Shown: positions 16,918 through 26,379, counted from the stretch's first letter. The stretch is 64,000 nt of DNA from Desulfofundulus luciae (GCF_030813795.1 NZ_JAUSUX010000001.1:62001-126000), one strand, 5' to 3'. Numbers and translations are program-made. Notes: generated from the sequence alone by a model not told the origin.

Positions 16918-17403
16918 GTGAATACACTGGAATTGCTCGAGCTTCTGGAAGATAATGCCAGGCTTACACCGGAAGAAATAGCCGTCATGCTGCAGGCGGA
17001 TGCAGGGGAAGTGCGCCGGGCCATCCAGGAGCTGGAACAAAATAAAACCATCTTAAAGTACATGACCCTGGTGAACTGGGAAAAAGCAGGCGAGGAAAAG
17101 GTTTCCGCCATGATTGAGGTGCGCATTACGCCCCAGCGGGATGTGGGCTTTGACGCGGTGGCCCGGCGCATTTGCCGGTTCCCGGAGGTGCGCAGCGTGC
17201 GCCTGATGTCCGGTGCCTACGACCTGGCCGTGTTTATCGAGGGGCGCACCATGCGGGAGGTAAGCCACTTCGTGGCCACCAGGCTGGCTACCATTGAAGG
17301 AGTGATCAGCACCACCACCCACTTCGTCCTCAAAACCTACAAACAGGATGGGGTTATTGTGGAAGATAGCGAGGAAGACCGCCGCCTGATCGTGTCTCCC
17401 TAG
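16918..17403 (+). CDS. Lrp/AsnC family transcriptional regulator
   Basis: A 161-residue regulator starting at GTG 16918 behind AAGGGGTGAAGAG. The N-terminal winged helix-turn-helix (about 1-55, TPEEIAVMLQADAGEVRRAI) is followed by the RAM ligand-binding domain (about 60-140, with VRSVRLMSGAYDLAVFIEG and TTTHFVLKTYK). Such proteins sense amino acids and act as octamers or dimers on DNA. It is under T-box control and lies 118 bases before an aminotransferase, so it likely regulates the amino-acid catabolic genes downstream. The effector is unknown. Confidence 0.9.
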   Translation: MNTLELLELLEDNARLTPEEIAVMLQADAGEVRRAIQELEQNKTILKYMTLVNWEKAGEEKVSAMIEVRITPQRDVGFDAVARRICRFPEVRSVRLMSGAYDLAVFIEGRTMREVSHFVATRLATIEGVISTTTHFVLKTYKQDGVIVEDSEEDRRLIVSP

Positions 17404-17521
17404 GTTGACGGGGTTTGTAAGCCCGGTTTTCGAGTGGCGGCTGCCACCGGAGGGTTTTGAGCGCAATGGGCGGTCGGCGCCCTTGAGTACATAACTGACT
17501 AAATGACGGGGAGGTACGTTA

Positions 17522-18802
17522 ATGAACAAAACCTGGTGCGAGCGGATTAATCCCGTGGTACGGGATATGCCGCCCTCGGGCATTCGCCGCTTTTTCGATA
17601 TGGTGGCCGAAACCAAAGGGGTAATTTCCCTGGGCGTGGGTGAACCGGACTTTGTCACGCCCTGGCACATCCGGGAGGCCTGCATTTACTCCCTGGAGAA
17701 GGGGTACACCATGTACACCTCCAACAGCGGCCTCCTGGAACTGCGCTATGCCATCGCCCGGGACTTGGCCGAAACTTACGGCGTAACCTATGATCCCAAA
17801 AGCGAGATTCTGGTGACGGTGGGGGTAAGCCAGGCCCTGGACCTGGCCTTAAGGGCACTGGTTTGCCCGGGTGACGAGGTGCTCATTCCGGAGCCTTCCT
17901 ATGTGTCCTATGCCCCTACGGTGACTTTAGCCGGGGGAAAGGTGGTTTCCCTGCCCACCGGCATGGAACAGGGCTTTTGCCTGCGCGCCCACCAGGTGGA
18001 GGCGGCCATCACGCCGCGCACCAAGATCCTGCTGTTATGCTATCCCAACAATCCCACCGGGGCGGTGCTGGACCGGAAAACCCTCCTGGAAATTGCGGAA
18101 GTGGTCGTAGCCCACGACCTGATTGTTATTTCCGACGAGATTTATGACAAGCTGACCTACGTGGGCCAGCACACCTGCGTGGCCAGCCTGCCGGGGATGA
18201 AGGAGCGTACCGTTCTTTTAAACGGATTTTCCAAGTCCTACGCCATGACGGGCTGGCGGGTGGGTTATGCTTGCGGCCACGGGGATTTCATTGCCGCCAT
18301 GACCAAAATCCACCAGTATACCATGCTTTGTGCGCCCATTACCGCCCAGATGGCCGCCCTGGAAGCGCTGAAAAACGGCCGGGCGGGGATGGAACGCATG
18401 GTACGGGAATATAACCGGCGTCGCCACCTGGTGCTGCATGCTTTCCGGGATATGGGGCTGCCCTGTTTTGAACCAAAAGGGGCTTTTTATGCCTTTCCGG
18501 AGATCAGGGTTACCGGCCTGACCTCGGAGGAATTTGCCGAGATCCTGCTGCAGGAGGAAAAGGTGGCCGTGGTTCCGGGTAACGCTTTCGGATCCAGCGG
18601 CGAAGGTTTCGTACGCTGTTCCTACGCCGCCTCGCTGGAGGATCTGGGTGAGGCCCTGCGGCGTATGGCTCAGTTGGTGCGCCGGCGGGGTGTCAGGCCG
18701 CGGGTGATTTCCACTCCCTCACGGCATCTCCCGGCGCGGGACGCGGGCGTGAGTGCAGCGGGCGGTGCTTCTTCCCGAATTTTTCACCCGGGCAGGAATT
18801 AA
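17522..18802 (+). CDS. PLP-dependent class I/II aminotransferase
   Basis: A 426-residue aminotransferase of fold type I. The PLP lysine is K238 in NGFSKSYAMTGWRVGYA. YPNNPTGA (about 174-181) and the aspartate in VISDEIYD bind the cofactor, and EPSYVSY precedes them. It resembles the MalY/PatA or aspartate/aromatic group. Together with iorAB and paaK downstream it probably deaminates aromatic amino acids to aryl-pyruvates (inference). The last ~35 residues, after LVRRRG, are Arg/Ser/Ala-rich and exceed the usual ~390-residue length. That tail is either a real extension or a readthrough of a lost stop. Confidence 0.88.
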   Translation: MNKTWCERINPVVRDMPPSGIRRFFDMVAETKGVISLGVGEPDFVTPWHIREACIYSLEKGYTMYTSNSGLLELRYAIARDLAETYGVTYDPKSEILVTVGVSQALDLALRALVCPGDEVLIPEPSYVSYAPTVTLAGGKVVSLPTGMEQGFCLRAHQVEAAITPRTKILLLCYPNNPTGAVLDRKTLLEIAEVVVAHDLIVISDEIYDKLTYVGQHTCVASLPGMKERTVLLNGFSKSYAMTGWRVGYACGHGDFIAAMTKIHQYTMLCAPITAQMAALEALKNGRAGMERMVREYNRRRHLVLHAFRDMGLPCFEPKGAFYAFPEIRVTGLTSEEFAEILLQEEKVAVVPGNAFGSSGEGFVRCSYAASLEDLGEALRRMAQLVRRRGVRPRVISTPSRHLPARDAGVSAAGGASSRIFHPGRN

Positions 18803-18884
18803 TGCCCTGATGTAGAAATATTAAAAACTATGCCGGAACTTTAAGCCGGCGAAAATAAAAAAGCAGGATGGGAGGACGGCAGGA

Positions 18885-20399
18885 ATGAAACTGCTGCTGT
18901 TGGGTCTTTTTGTGGGCGTGTTGCTTTACAGCGGCTACAGCAGTATGAGGCGCAACCGGACCTTGGGCGACTTCTTTTTAGGCGGGCGGGCCATGGGTCC
19001 CTGGCTATCGGCCTTTGCTTACGGCACCACCTATTTCTCGGCGGTAATTTTTATTGGCTACGCCGGCAAGGTAGGCTGGGGATTCGGTACGGCCGCCCTC
19101 TGGATTGTTCTGGGCAACACTCTGGTGGGAAGCCTGCTGGCCTGGCTGGTCCTGGCCCGGCGGACCCGGATTATGACCGCCCGGCTGGGGGCCATGACCA
19201 TGCCGGAGTTTTTGGAAGCCCGTTATCAAAGCCGGGCCATGAAAATATATGGGGCTCTGGTGATTTTCCTGTTCCTGGTGCCATACTCCGCGTCAGTGTA
19301 CATGGGTTTAAGCTATCTATTCAATCAGGTATTTGGCGTCCCGTACTTATATGCAGCATTGTTGATGTGCCTTCTGACGGCCCTGTATCTGGTTATGGGC
19401 GGATACCGCGCAGTAGCCCTAACCGATGTGATTCAGGGTATAATCATGCTGGCCGGAGTGGGCGTATTGCTTTACTATGTTCTGGGGGCCCCCCAGGTGG
19501 GAGGGTTGCTTCAGGGGCTCCACCGGCTGGCAGAAGTTGACCCCGGCCTGGTAAGCCTGGCCGGACCCCAGGGTCGCTGGCTGCCCCTGGCTACCCTGGT
19601 GATCCTGACCAGTCTCGGCACTTGGGGCATGCCCCAAATGGTGCAGAAGTTTTACGCCATCAAAGATGAAAAGGCCATCCGCCCGGCCATGGTGGTGTCC
19701 ACCCTCTTTGCACTGGTGATTACCTTTGGAGCCTATTTCACCGGATCCCTCACGCACCTGTTCTTTGACAAATTGCCCGTGGACCCGGCCACCGGCAAGC
19801 CCACTCCCGACATGCTCATGCCGATCCTGATTCACAACACCCTCCCCGAACTGGGAGCCACGCTCATCCTCCTTCTGGTGCTCTCGGCGTCCATGTCCAC
19901 CCTGGCGTCCCTGGTGCTGGTCAGCAGTTCGGCCATTTCCATAGACCTTGTACAAAGCTTGTGGCCCCACTGGGCTAAGAAATACGGCGTTTTCATCATG
20001 CGCGTGTTATGCTGCCTTTTTATTGCCCTTTCCCTGATCATCGCCTTGGTCAAGCCGGCAATTATCTTAAGCCTGATGGCCATGTCCTGGGGCACGGTGG
20101 CCGGAGCATTCCTGGCGCCCTACCTCTACGGCCTGTTCTGGCGGGGTACCACGCCTGCGGGGGCCTGGGCCGGCACTTTAACCGGACTGGTTTGTTCCGT
20201 AATCCTGTCCCTTTATTACCGGCTTGATCCGGGGGTTATTCCGCTGGTAGGATCGCTGGCCATGCTCATTCCCCTGGTGGTGGTACCCGTGGTGAGCCTG
20301 GTTACGCCTCCCCTTCCGGCACAGGCGGTGGAAAAGGCCTTTGGTCCGGTCAGGGAGGGACAGACATTACTGAAATGTAAGGAAGTGGAGAGTGCATGA
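18885..20399 (+). CDS. Sodium:solute symporter family transporter
   Basis: A 504-residue integral membrane protein of the SSS/SLC5 family with about 13 hydrophobic segments. Landmarks are the N-terminal [20 protein letters not shown], typical of the family, the run [20 protein letters not shown], and [19 protein letters not shown]. It should import an organic solute with Na+. It overlaps the ligase gene by four bases (ATGA), so the two are translationally coupled. The substrate may be an aryl-carboxylate or amino acid used by the downstream enzymes, which is inference from linkage. Confidence 0.88.
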   Translation: MKLLLLGLFVGVLLYSGYSSMRRNRTLGDFFLGGRAMGPWLSAFAYGTTYFSAVIFIGYAGKVGWGFGTAALWIVLGNTLVGSLLAWLVLARRTRIMTARLGAMTMPEFLEARYQSRAMKIYGALVIFLFLVPYSASVYMGLSYLFNQVFGVPYLYAALLMCLLTALYLVMGGYRAVALTDVIQGIIMLAGVGVLLYYVLGAPQVGGLLQGLHRLAEVDPGLVSLAGPQGRWLPLATLVILTSLGTWGMPQMVQKFYAIKDEKAIRPAMVVSTLFALVITFGAYFTGSLTHLFFDKLPVDPATGKPTPDMLMPILIHNTLPELGATLILLLVLSASMSTLASLVLVSSSAISIDLVQSLWPHWAKKYGVFIMRVLCCLFIALSLIIALVKPAIILSLMAMSWGTVAGAFLAPYLYGLFWRGTTPAGAWAGTLTGLVCSVILSLYYRLDPGVIPLVGSLAMLIPLVVVPVVSLVTPPLPAQAVEKAFGPVREGQTLLKCKEVESA

Positions 20400-21700
20400 T
20401 CTGGGATCCAGAACATGAATGCATGGACAGGGAGAAGCTTCAGGCACTGCAGCTGGAGCGATTGAAGGAGACACTGCACCGGGTTTACCGGCGGGTACCC
20501 TACTACCGCCGGCTCTTTGACGCCCACGGCGTTCTGCCTGAGGATTTGTGCACTTTAAGAGATATCCAAAAATTTCCTTTTACCACCAAGGCAGCCCTGC
20601 GGGATAACTACCCGTACGGGCTCTTTGCTGTTCCGTTAAAAGAAGTGGTGCGGCTGCACGCCTCGTCGGGCACGACGGGGAAGCCCATCGTGGTGGGTTA
20701 TACCAGAAGGGATCTGGAAACCTGGAGCGAACTGGTGGCCCGGGTTGTCACCCAGGCCGGGGTTACCGATGAAGATGTGGTGCAGATTACCTTTGGCTAC
20801 GGCTTATTTACCGGCGCCTTCGGTCTGCACTACGGCCTGGAAAAGGTGGGAGCCACCATTGTCCCCGCCTCGGTGGGCAACAGCGAAAAACAAATCATAT
20901 TGATGAAGGATTTCGGTACCACGGTGCTCGTGGGCACCCCGTCCTACGTGCTGCACCTGGGAGAAACCGCCCTTTCCATGGGTATTGATCCCGCGAGCCT
21001 GAAGGTACGGTTGGGGCTGTTTGGCGCCGAGGCCTGGAGCGAGGAAATGCGGCGGGAACTGGAGAAAATGTGGGGCATGAAGGCTACCGACAACTACGGC
21101 CTTTCGGAAGTGATGGGTCCGGGAGTGTGCGGGGAATGCACGGTGGCCCCCGGCCTGCATATTGCCGAAGACCATTTCCTGGTGGAAATTATCGATCCCG
21201 AAACCGGCGAAGCCCTGGATTACGGCCGGGAAGGGGAGGTGGTCATCACTACCCTGACCAAGGAGGCCTTCCCCGTAATTCGCTACCGCACCCGGGACAT
21301 TTCCGTGATCAACCCGGAGCCCTGCCCCTGCGGGCGTACTACCGCCCGCCTGCGCCGGATTGCCGGGCGCACCGACGACATGCTGATCATTTCCGGGGTA
21401 AACGTTTTCCCCTCCCAAATTGAAAGCGTGTTGATGGAAATCGAAGGTATCTCACCCCACTACCAGATTGTAGTGGATAAGAAGGGTTATCTGGATTACC
21501 TGGAAGTGCAGGTGGAGATGACGGAGCAGGCCTTCACCGGCAGCTTCCGGGACCTGGAGGTCATGGAAGAAAAAATTCGCCGCCGGCTTCAGGCGGTGCT
21601 TTCCATCAACCCGCGGGTGCGCCTGCTGGAACCCCATTCCATTGAGCGCAGTCAGGGCAAGGCCAAACGGGTTATTGATAAGCGACCTAAAAAGCAGTAG
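20396..21700 (+). CDS. paaK: Phenylacetate-CoA ligase
   Basis: This AMP-forming ligase activates phenylacetate or a related aryl-acetate to its CoA thioester. The 434 residues match the family. The ATP-binding P-loop is SSGTTGKP (90-97). The adenylate motif is [12 protein letters not shown], and YRTRD and [20 protein letters not shown] are the hinge and C-terminal domain motifs of PaaK. It is coupled to the symporter upstream and followed by iorAB, which make aryl-acetyl-CoA from aryl-pyruvates. The ligase could run in reverse to conserve ATP or serve free acids. Confidence 0.92.
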   Translation: MIWDPEHECMDREKLQALQLERLKETLHRVYRRVPYYRRLFDAHGVLPEDLCTLRDIQKFPFTTKAALRDNYPYGLFAVPLKEVVRLHASSGTTGKPIVVGYTRRDLETWSELVARVVTQAGVTDEDVVQITFGYGLFTGAFGLHYGLEKVGATIVPASVGNSEKQIILMKDFGTTVLVGTPSYVLHLGETALSMGIDPASLKVRLGLFGAEAWSEEMRRELEKMWGMKATDNYGLSEVMGPGVCGECTVAPGLHIAEDHFLVEIIDPETGEALDYGREGEVVITTLTKEAFPVIRYRTRDISVINPEPCPCGRTTARLRRIAGRTDDMLIISGVNVFPSQIESVLMEIEGISPHYQIVVDKKGYLDYLEVQVEMTEQAFTGSFRDLEVMEEKIRRRLQAVLSINPRVRLLEPHSIERSQGKAKRVIDKRPKKQ

Positions 21701-21738
21701 CAGTTTGTATATAGCGTCGCAAAAAGGAAAGGGGCATG

Positions 21739-21789
21739 GGCGGCGGTCGTCGCTAAGGAGCACTGGAGTGACGGGAGACGACCGCCGCC
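21739..21789 (+). repeat. Perfect 13-bp inverted repeat downstream of paaK
   Basis: GGCGGCGGTCGTC (21739-21751) is the exact reverse complement of GACGACCGCCGCC (21777-21789), with a 25-base loop. No T-run follows, so it is a weak terminator at best. The loop begins CTAAGGAGCACTGGAG; a related sequence in the opposite orientation lies in the rho leader near 41211-41237, and GGAGCACTGGAGTGA recurs inside the element at 55368-55565. Confidence 0.6.
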
Positions 21790-21795
21790 TGAATG

Positions 21796-22008
21796 GTAAA
21801 TGTTCAGTAAAACCGCTACCATAGGCAAGGTGCCGCGTTGTCCAAAGCGAACGACTTGCGGAGCACTGGTAACAGCACCCGCCCATCACTCACTGGAATA
21901 CTAGGTCTTCGTAAAACCAGAGGTATCAATTGAACCTGAAATCTCAGGAGCAGAGCAATATTGTGGTGAGTGCTGGGCGGTACCAAAGCGGGTTCATTGA
22001 ACATTTAC
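21796..22008 (+). mobile_element. MITE-like element, copy A (upstream of iorA)
   Basis: A 213-bp non-coding element. The left end GTAAATGTTCAGT (21796-21808) and right end ATTGAACATTTAC (21996-22008) are inverted repeats with one mismatch in 13. Its core (21881-21978) is closely related to those at 42649-42745 (reverse) and 55432-55529. The core is bounded by CCCATCACTCAC and GTGAGTGCTGGG and contains the conserved string CAATTGAACCTGAAAT. No target duplication is visible (CCTGAATG against TCCAAAGG). It ends 39 bases before iorA, so it probably lies in its 5' leader. Confidence 0.75.
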
Positions 22009-22046
22009 TCCAAAGGATATGCGACAGTAACACATGGAGGTTTATC

Positions 22047-23840
22047 ATGAAGGAACTAATGACGGGTAATGAAGCCATCGCCCGGGGAGCCTACGAACAC
22101 GGCGTTACCGTAGGGGTTGGCTATCCGGGTACACCCAGCACCGAGATTTTAGAAAACTTCGCCCGCTACCCGGGGATAAAAGCCCAGTGGGCACCCAACG
22201 AAAAGGTGGCCCTGGAAGTGGGCATGGGGGCTTCCCTGGCCGGGGCCCGGGTGCTGGTGACCATGAAGCACGTGGGGGTAAACGTGGCGGCCGATCCCCT
22301 GATGACCGCGGCCTACACCGGTGTAAACGGCGGCCTGGTCCTGGTCTCCGCCGACGACCCCGGGATGCACAGTTCCCAGAACGAACAGGACAACCGTTTT
22401 TATGCCCGCTTTGCCCGGGTGCCCATGTTTGAACCGTCGGACAGCCAGGAAGCCCTGGATATGGTGGGGCTGGCCCTGCAGGTGAGCGAGGAGTTTGATC
22501 TGCCCGTCATCCTGCGCACCACCACCAGGGTGGCCCACTCCCAGAGCCTGGTGGAGCTTAAGGAGCGCAGGGAGGTGCCTTTAAGGCCCTACCGCAAGGA
22601 CCCGAAAAAATGGCTCATGGTGCCCGCCTTTGGCCGCCTGCGCCGCCAGGCCCTGGAAGATCGGCTGCAAAGGCTAAAGGCCTACACCGAGATCACGCCG
22701 GTAAATTTCATTTCCTGGGGCAACCGCCGGGTGGGAGTAATCACCAGCGGCATCAGCTACCAGTACGTGCGGGAGGTTATGCCCGGGGCCTCCATCCTCA
22801 AGCTGGGGATGACCTTTCCCCTGCCACAAGGCCTGATCCGCCAGTTTGCCGCCGGCGTGGAGAGGCTTCTGGTGGTGGAAGAGCTGGACCCTTACATTGA
22901 AGAGTTCGTCCGGGGTCTTGGCCTCGAGGTAACGGGCAAAAGGATTTTCCCGGCCTGGAACGAGTTTACCCCCGGCCTTGTCCGCCGCAAGCTAAGGGAG
23001 GCGGGGATACCGGTGTTTTCGCCTGGTCCCGGGGAGGGTACGGCCGCCTGTCCCCTGGGACCCGGCGGTGAAATGGAGGAATTGCCTCCCATCCCGGGAC
23101 GCCCGCCTGTGCTCTGCCCGGGGTGCCCCCACCGGGGAGTCTTTTATGTGCTGCATAAATTAAAGCTTCTGGTCACCGGGGACATCGGCTGCTATACCCT
23201 GGGCGGCCTGCCCCCCCTGGAGGGTATGGACACCTGCGTTTGCATGGGGGCCAGCATTGGCATGGCCCACGGCTGCGAACTGGCCGATTCCTCGCTGGCC
23301 CGCCGTACCGTGGCCGTCATCGGTGACTCCACCTTTTTCCATTCCGGCATCACCGGCCTCATGCACATGGTTTACAACGGGGGCCAGGGTACGGTAATTA
23401 TTTTAGACAACCGCACCACGGCCATGACCGGCCACCAGGAACACCCCGGCACGGGCAAAACGCTCATGGGTGAACCCGCCCCCGCGGTGGATCTGGAAGC
23501 GCTGGTGCGGGCGCTGGGGGTCGGCCGGGTGCGGGTGGTGGATCCCCTGGATATCGCCGGGCTGAAGCAGGCCATCCAGGAGGAAGTGGCCGCCGGCGCC
23601 CCGTCGGTGATTATCGCCCGCCGGCCCTGCGCGCTGTTACAAAGGGAAAACCGCCCGCCGGTCCGGGTGGACGGCGAGGCCTGCACCGGCTGCAAGAGCT
23701 GCTTAAAGCTCGGCTGCCCGGCCATTTCCGTGCAGGACAAGAAGGCCGCCGTCGATTCCATTATCTGCACCGGCTGCGGGCTGTGCGTGCAGGTTTGCAA
23801 GTTTGGCGCCCTGAAGGAAGGGGGGGAAAACAATGGCTGA
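22047..23840 (+). CDS. iorA: Indolepyruvate ferredoxin oxidoreductase alpha subunit
   Basis: IorAB oxidises indolepyruvate, phenylpyruvate or hydroxyphenylpyruvate to the aryl-acetyl-CoA, reducing ferredoxin, with thiamine diphosphate. The 597-residue protein has the pyrimidine-binding domain first (MTGNEAIARGAYEHGV, GYPGTPSTEI), then the TPP domain with the GDIGCYTLG and VIGDSTFFHSGITGL regions. A C-terminal 2[4Fe-4S] ferredoxin domain carries CTGCKSC and CTGCGLCVQVC. The start ATG 22047 has CATGGAGG 6 bases upstream. The frame is open back to 21930, but that part is the mobile element. iorB overlaps by 8 bases. Confidence 0.95.
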   Translation: MKELMTGNEAIARGAYEHGVTVGVGYPGTPSTEILENFARYPGIKAQWAPNEKVALEVGMGASLAGARVLVTMKHVGVNVAADPLMTAAYTGVNGGLVLVSADDPGMHSSQNEQDNRFYARFARVPMFEPSDSQEALDMVGLALQVSEEFDLPVILRTTTRVAHSQSLVELKERREVPLRPYRKDPKKWLMVPAFGRLRRQALEDRLQRLKAYTEITPVNFISWGNRRVGVITSGISYQYVREVMPGASILKLGMTFPLPQGLIRQFAAGVERLLVVEELDPYIEEFVRGLGLEVTGKRIFPAWNEFTPGLVRRKLREAGIPVFSPGPGEGTAACPLGPGGEMEELPPIPGRPPVLCPGCPHRGVFYVLHKLKLLVTGDIGCYTLGGLPPLEGMDTCVCMGASIGMAHGCELADSSLARRTVAVIGDSTFFHSGITGLMHMVYNGGQGTVIILDNRTTAMTGHQEHPGTGKTLMGEPAPAVDLEALVRALGVGRVRVVDPLDIAGLKQAIQEEVAAGAPSVIIARRPCALLQRENRPPVRVDGEACTGCKSCLKLGCPAISVQDKKAAVDSIICTGCGLCVQVCKFGALKEGGENNG

Positions 23841-24426
23841 GGCACCTGGTGCGGCCCTGGCGCCGGTGGACATACTGATGGTTGGTGTAGGGGGCCAGGG
23901 AATCATCCTGGCGAGCAGGATCCTGGCCCACGCCGCCCGGGCGGCCGGGTACGATATTAAAGTATCGGAAATACACGGTATGGCCCAGCGGGGCGGCAGT
24001 GTGGTTACCCAGGTGCGCCTGGGGGAAAGGGTTTATTCTCCCCTCATTCCCGAAGGGCAGGCCGATATCATCCTGGCCTTTGAACAACTGGAAGCCCTGC
24101 GCTGGTTGGAGTGTGTGAAGGGCGGGGGTACAATCATTGTCAATAGCCAGATCATCCTTCCGGTTCCCGTACTGGCCGGAAGTGCCCGCTATCCCGAAAA
24201 TATTATCACCCACCTTTCCCGCCGGGCCCATACCCTGGTGGTGGACGCCCTGGGCAAGGCCCTGGAGTGCGGTAATGCCCGGGCGGCAAACGTGGTGTTG
24301 CTGGGCAGCCTGGCCAGGCGAATGCCCATCCCGCTTTCCTGCTGGCTCAATGCCATCGAGAACTGTGTCCCCGCCCGTTACCTGGAGGTCAACCGGGCCG
24401 CCTTCCAGAGCGGTTTTGCCCTCTGA
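23833..24426 (+). CDS. iorB: Indolepyruvate ferredoxin oxidoreductase beta subunit
   Basis: The beta subunit supplies the gamma-type domain of the 2-oxoacid:ferredoxin oxidoreductase. The 197-residue protein shows the family start VDILMVGVGGQGIILASRIL, the SEIHGMAQRGGSVVTQVRLG motif and a C-terminal helical region. The start codon lies within the last codons of iorA (8-base overlap), which implies translational coupling and equal dosage. Together the pair would supply reduced ferredoxin to the sulfate-reducing metabolism during growth on aromatic amino acids. Confidence 0.94.
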   Translation: MAEAPGAALAPVDILMVGVGGQGIILASRILAHAARAAGYDIKVSEIHGMAQRGGSVVTQVRLGERVYSPLIPEGQADIILAFEQLEALRWLECVKGGGTIIVNSQIILPVPVLAGSARYPENIITHLSRRAHTLVVDALGKALECGNARAANVVLLGSLARRMPIPLSCWLNAIENCVPARYLEVNRAAFQSGFAL

Positions 24427-24476
24427 GTTAATGTTTTCGCCTTAAGCAACTACGAAAATGCCTGGGGTCGGGACTT

Positions 24477-25994
24477 ATGGGCAAGCAAAAGGTTTTAAAG
24501 CTAAACGAATACCGGAAAAAGGAGAGGACGGTAACGGGCCTTGAACCCCTGGACAGCGGGGATGGGCGGAACCGCTACCATGCGCCCCTGGGGCGGCTAA
24601 AGACGTTTTTAAGAGAGCGAAAGTGGCTTCTGCTGGCGCTGCTTTTAACGGCCGTCATCTGCCTGTTACCCACCCCCGGGGGCCTGACCGTGGAGGGAAA
24701 GTATGCCCTGGGCCTTTGGGCTTTCGTCATCGTCTGTTTTCTGACCGAAGCGGTGCCCCTGCCCATGACCGCCATGCTTATCGGCTGCTACCAGGTTTTC
24801 ACCGGCATCGCCAACTTTAGGGAGACTCCCCGCACCTTTATGGACGATGCCGTGGTTTTCATCATGGGCGTGTTGATGATGGGCGCCATGCTGATGAAAT
24901 ACAATATCCACAACCGGGTGGCCCTCTTCATGCTCAAATTATGCGGCACCCGCATTGAAAGGGTTATTCTGGGCATTGTGGCCTTTTGCGCCGTCAGTGC
25001 CGGCTTCATTACGGAGCACGCCGCGGTAATGATCATGCTCCCCATCGGGGTGGGCATTATCTCCTTAAGCGGTGGCTACAAAAAGGTGCCCAATTTGGCC
25101 AAGCTGATCATGCTTTCCATTTCTTACGGCGTGATCATTGGTGGTGTCTCTGCACCATCGGGGGGTGCCCGCAATGCCCTGATGCTGGGCTTTTTGAACA
25201 GCCTGGGCATCAATGTGGGCTACGGCCAGTGGATGCTCATGGTCATGCCCTTTACCCTGATCATGATCCCCATAGTTACTTACTGGCTACTGAACCTCTT
25301 TTCTCCGGAGATTACCGATCTGGCCGGGGCAATCCAGGCCATCAGGGAGGAAATGGAGGCCGATGGTCCCATGACCAGCCAGGCCCGGATGGCCCTGGCC
25401 ATTTTTCTGGCGGTGGTGGCCGGCTGGATCTTTGCCAGCCAGCGCTTTGGGGTGGGCAACATTGCCATGGTGGGCATTCTCCTGGCGGCGGTATTGCGCC
25501 TGATCGACTGGAGCTACCTGCAGCAAAAAACCCAGTGGGGAGTGGTATTGCTTTACGCCGGGGCCATTTCCATGGGTAAGATGCTCATCACCACCGGCGC
25601 CGCTTCCTGGCTGGCCGGGCAACTCCTGCACCTGGCGGCGGCTGCCGAGGTGACCGAGGGGGTTTCCCTGCTGGCGGTTACCGCCACGGTAACCGCCCTG
25701 GTGACCAATACCATGGCCGACGGGCCCACGGTGGCCGTCCTCGGTCCCATATTTTTGAAGGTGGCCGAACTGTCCCAGACCTCACCCCTGGTCATTGGCG
25801 TGGCCACCTCCCTGGCTTCGGCCTTTTCCTACCTCCTGGTGATTGCCACTCCCGCCAACGCCATCGTTTACGGTCCCGGTTATTTGCAGGCTCAGGATTT
25901 TTTAAAGGCCGGGGGCGTGCTCTTTCTCATCTCCCTGGTCTTCACCGTTGTCTTTCTCGGCGGTTTCTGGTGGCACGTGCTGGGCGTCTGGTAG
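24477..25994 (+). CDS. SLC13/DASS family anion transporter
   Basis: A 505-residue membrane protein with about 12 hydrophobic segments after a charged ~60-residue cytoplasmic N-terminus. It shows features of the divalent anion:Na+ symporter family: ALGLWAFVIVCFLTEAVPLPMTAML near the start, a SNT-like SAPSGGARN (about 225-233), and VTNTMADGPT near 410. Substrates in this family are dicarboxylates or sulfate. In a sulfate reducer either is possible. It lies 50 bases after iorB but without a clear ribosome site, so operon membership is uncertain. A short hairpin without a T-run (GGCTGTT/AACAGCC) follows the stop. Confidence 0.82.
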   Translation: MGKQKVLKLNEYRKKERTVTGLEPLDSGDGRNRYHAPLGRLKTFLRERKWLLLALLLTAVICLLPTPGGLTVEGKYALGLWAFVIVCFLTEAVPLPMTAMLIGCYQVFTGIANFRETPRTFMDDAVVFIMGVLMMGAMLMKYNIHNRVALFMLKLCGTRIERVILGIVAFCAVSAGFITEHAAVMIMLPIGVGIISLSGGYKKVPNLAKLIMLSISYGVIIGGVSAPSGGARNALMLGFLNSLGINVGYGQWMLMVMPFTLIMIPIVTYWLLNLFSPEITDLAGAIQAIREEMEADGPMTSQARMALAIFLAVVAGWIFASQRFGVGNIAMVGILLAAVLRLIDWSYLQQKTQWGVVLLYAGAISMGKMLITTGAASWLAGQLLHLAAAAEVTEGVSLLAVTATVTALVTNTMADGPTVAVLGPIFLKVAELSQTSPLVIGVATSLASAFSYLLVIATPANAIVYGPGYLQAQDFLKAGGVLFLISLVFTVVFLGGFWWHVLGVW

Positions 25995-26080
25995 CCGTGG
26001 CTGTTCCTGGAACAGCCAGATTACACTCCCGTTCAAAGTAAAGCAATTGATGGAAGATTTTTAATTTAAAAAATAACCAA

Positions 26081-26379
26081 GTGAAATATTGCACAATGAA
26101 CAGGAGTGTGTTATACTTGAAACAAAGCAAGGGAACAAAACCCAAAATGTGAATAATAGTACAACCTGAAATTAACGGCGCATTTTGTAGTGAACAGATG
26201 TGGTGAAAAGCCAGTAAACACAAGGGTTTTGGACCCTGGCGGATCGGAGCAAAAAGAGGATAAATGGAGTATGTGAACGCTGTAGCAATCCTGGGGAAAT
26301 GCGCTGTTGTGTAGTGACAAATGACCCCCCTTACCGGCCGGGTTGAGGTTGGGGGGTACGGGTTCATTGAATATTTTAC
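26081..26379 (+). repeat. Divergent MITE-like element, candidate copy D
   Basis: The right end, GGTTCATTGAATATTTTAC (26361-26379), is nearly the same as the right end of copy A (GGTTCATTGAACATTTAC). A matching inverted left end is GTGAAATATT-gca-CAATGAAC (26081-26101), which fits GTAAAATATT-CAATGAAC once a 3-base insertion is allowed. The interior has an ACCTGAAAT string (26164-26172) like the conserved core, but the rest is not recognisably similar and no target duplication is seen. The 411-base gap before the transposase-like gene otherwise holds no gene. Confidence 0.4.
26311..26320 (+). promoter_or_regulatory. GTAGTGACAA motif upstream of the transposase-like gene
   Basis: GTAGTGACAA lies about 85 bases before the coding start at 26406. 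The same 10-mer, or its complement TTGTCACTAC, recurs at 28641-28650, near 28731-28754 and at 31212-31246. A related GTAGTGAACA is at 26188-26197. Confidence 0.4.

Noticed and set aside
21930-22046. Long 5' extension of the iorA reading frame
   Set aside because: The added part is the mobile element; a good ribosome site and a family-typical start lie at 22047.
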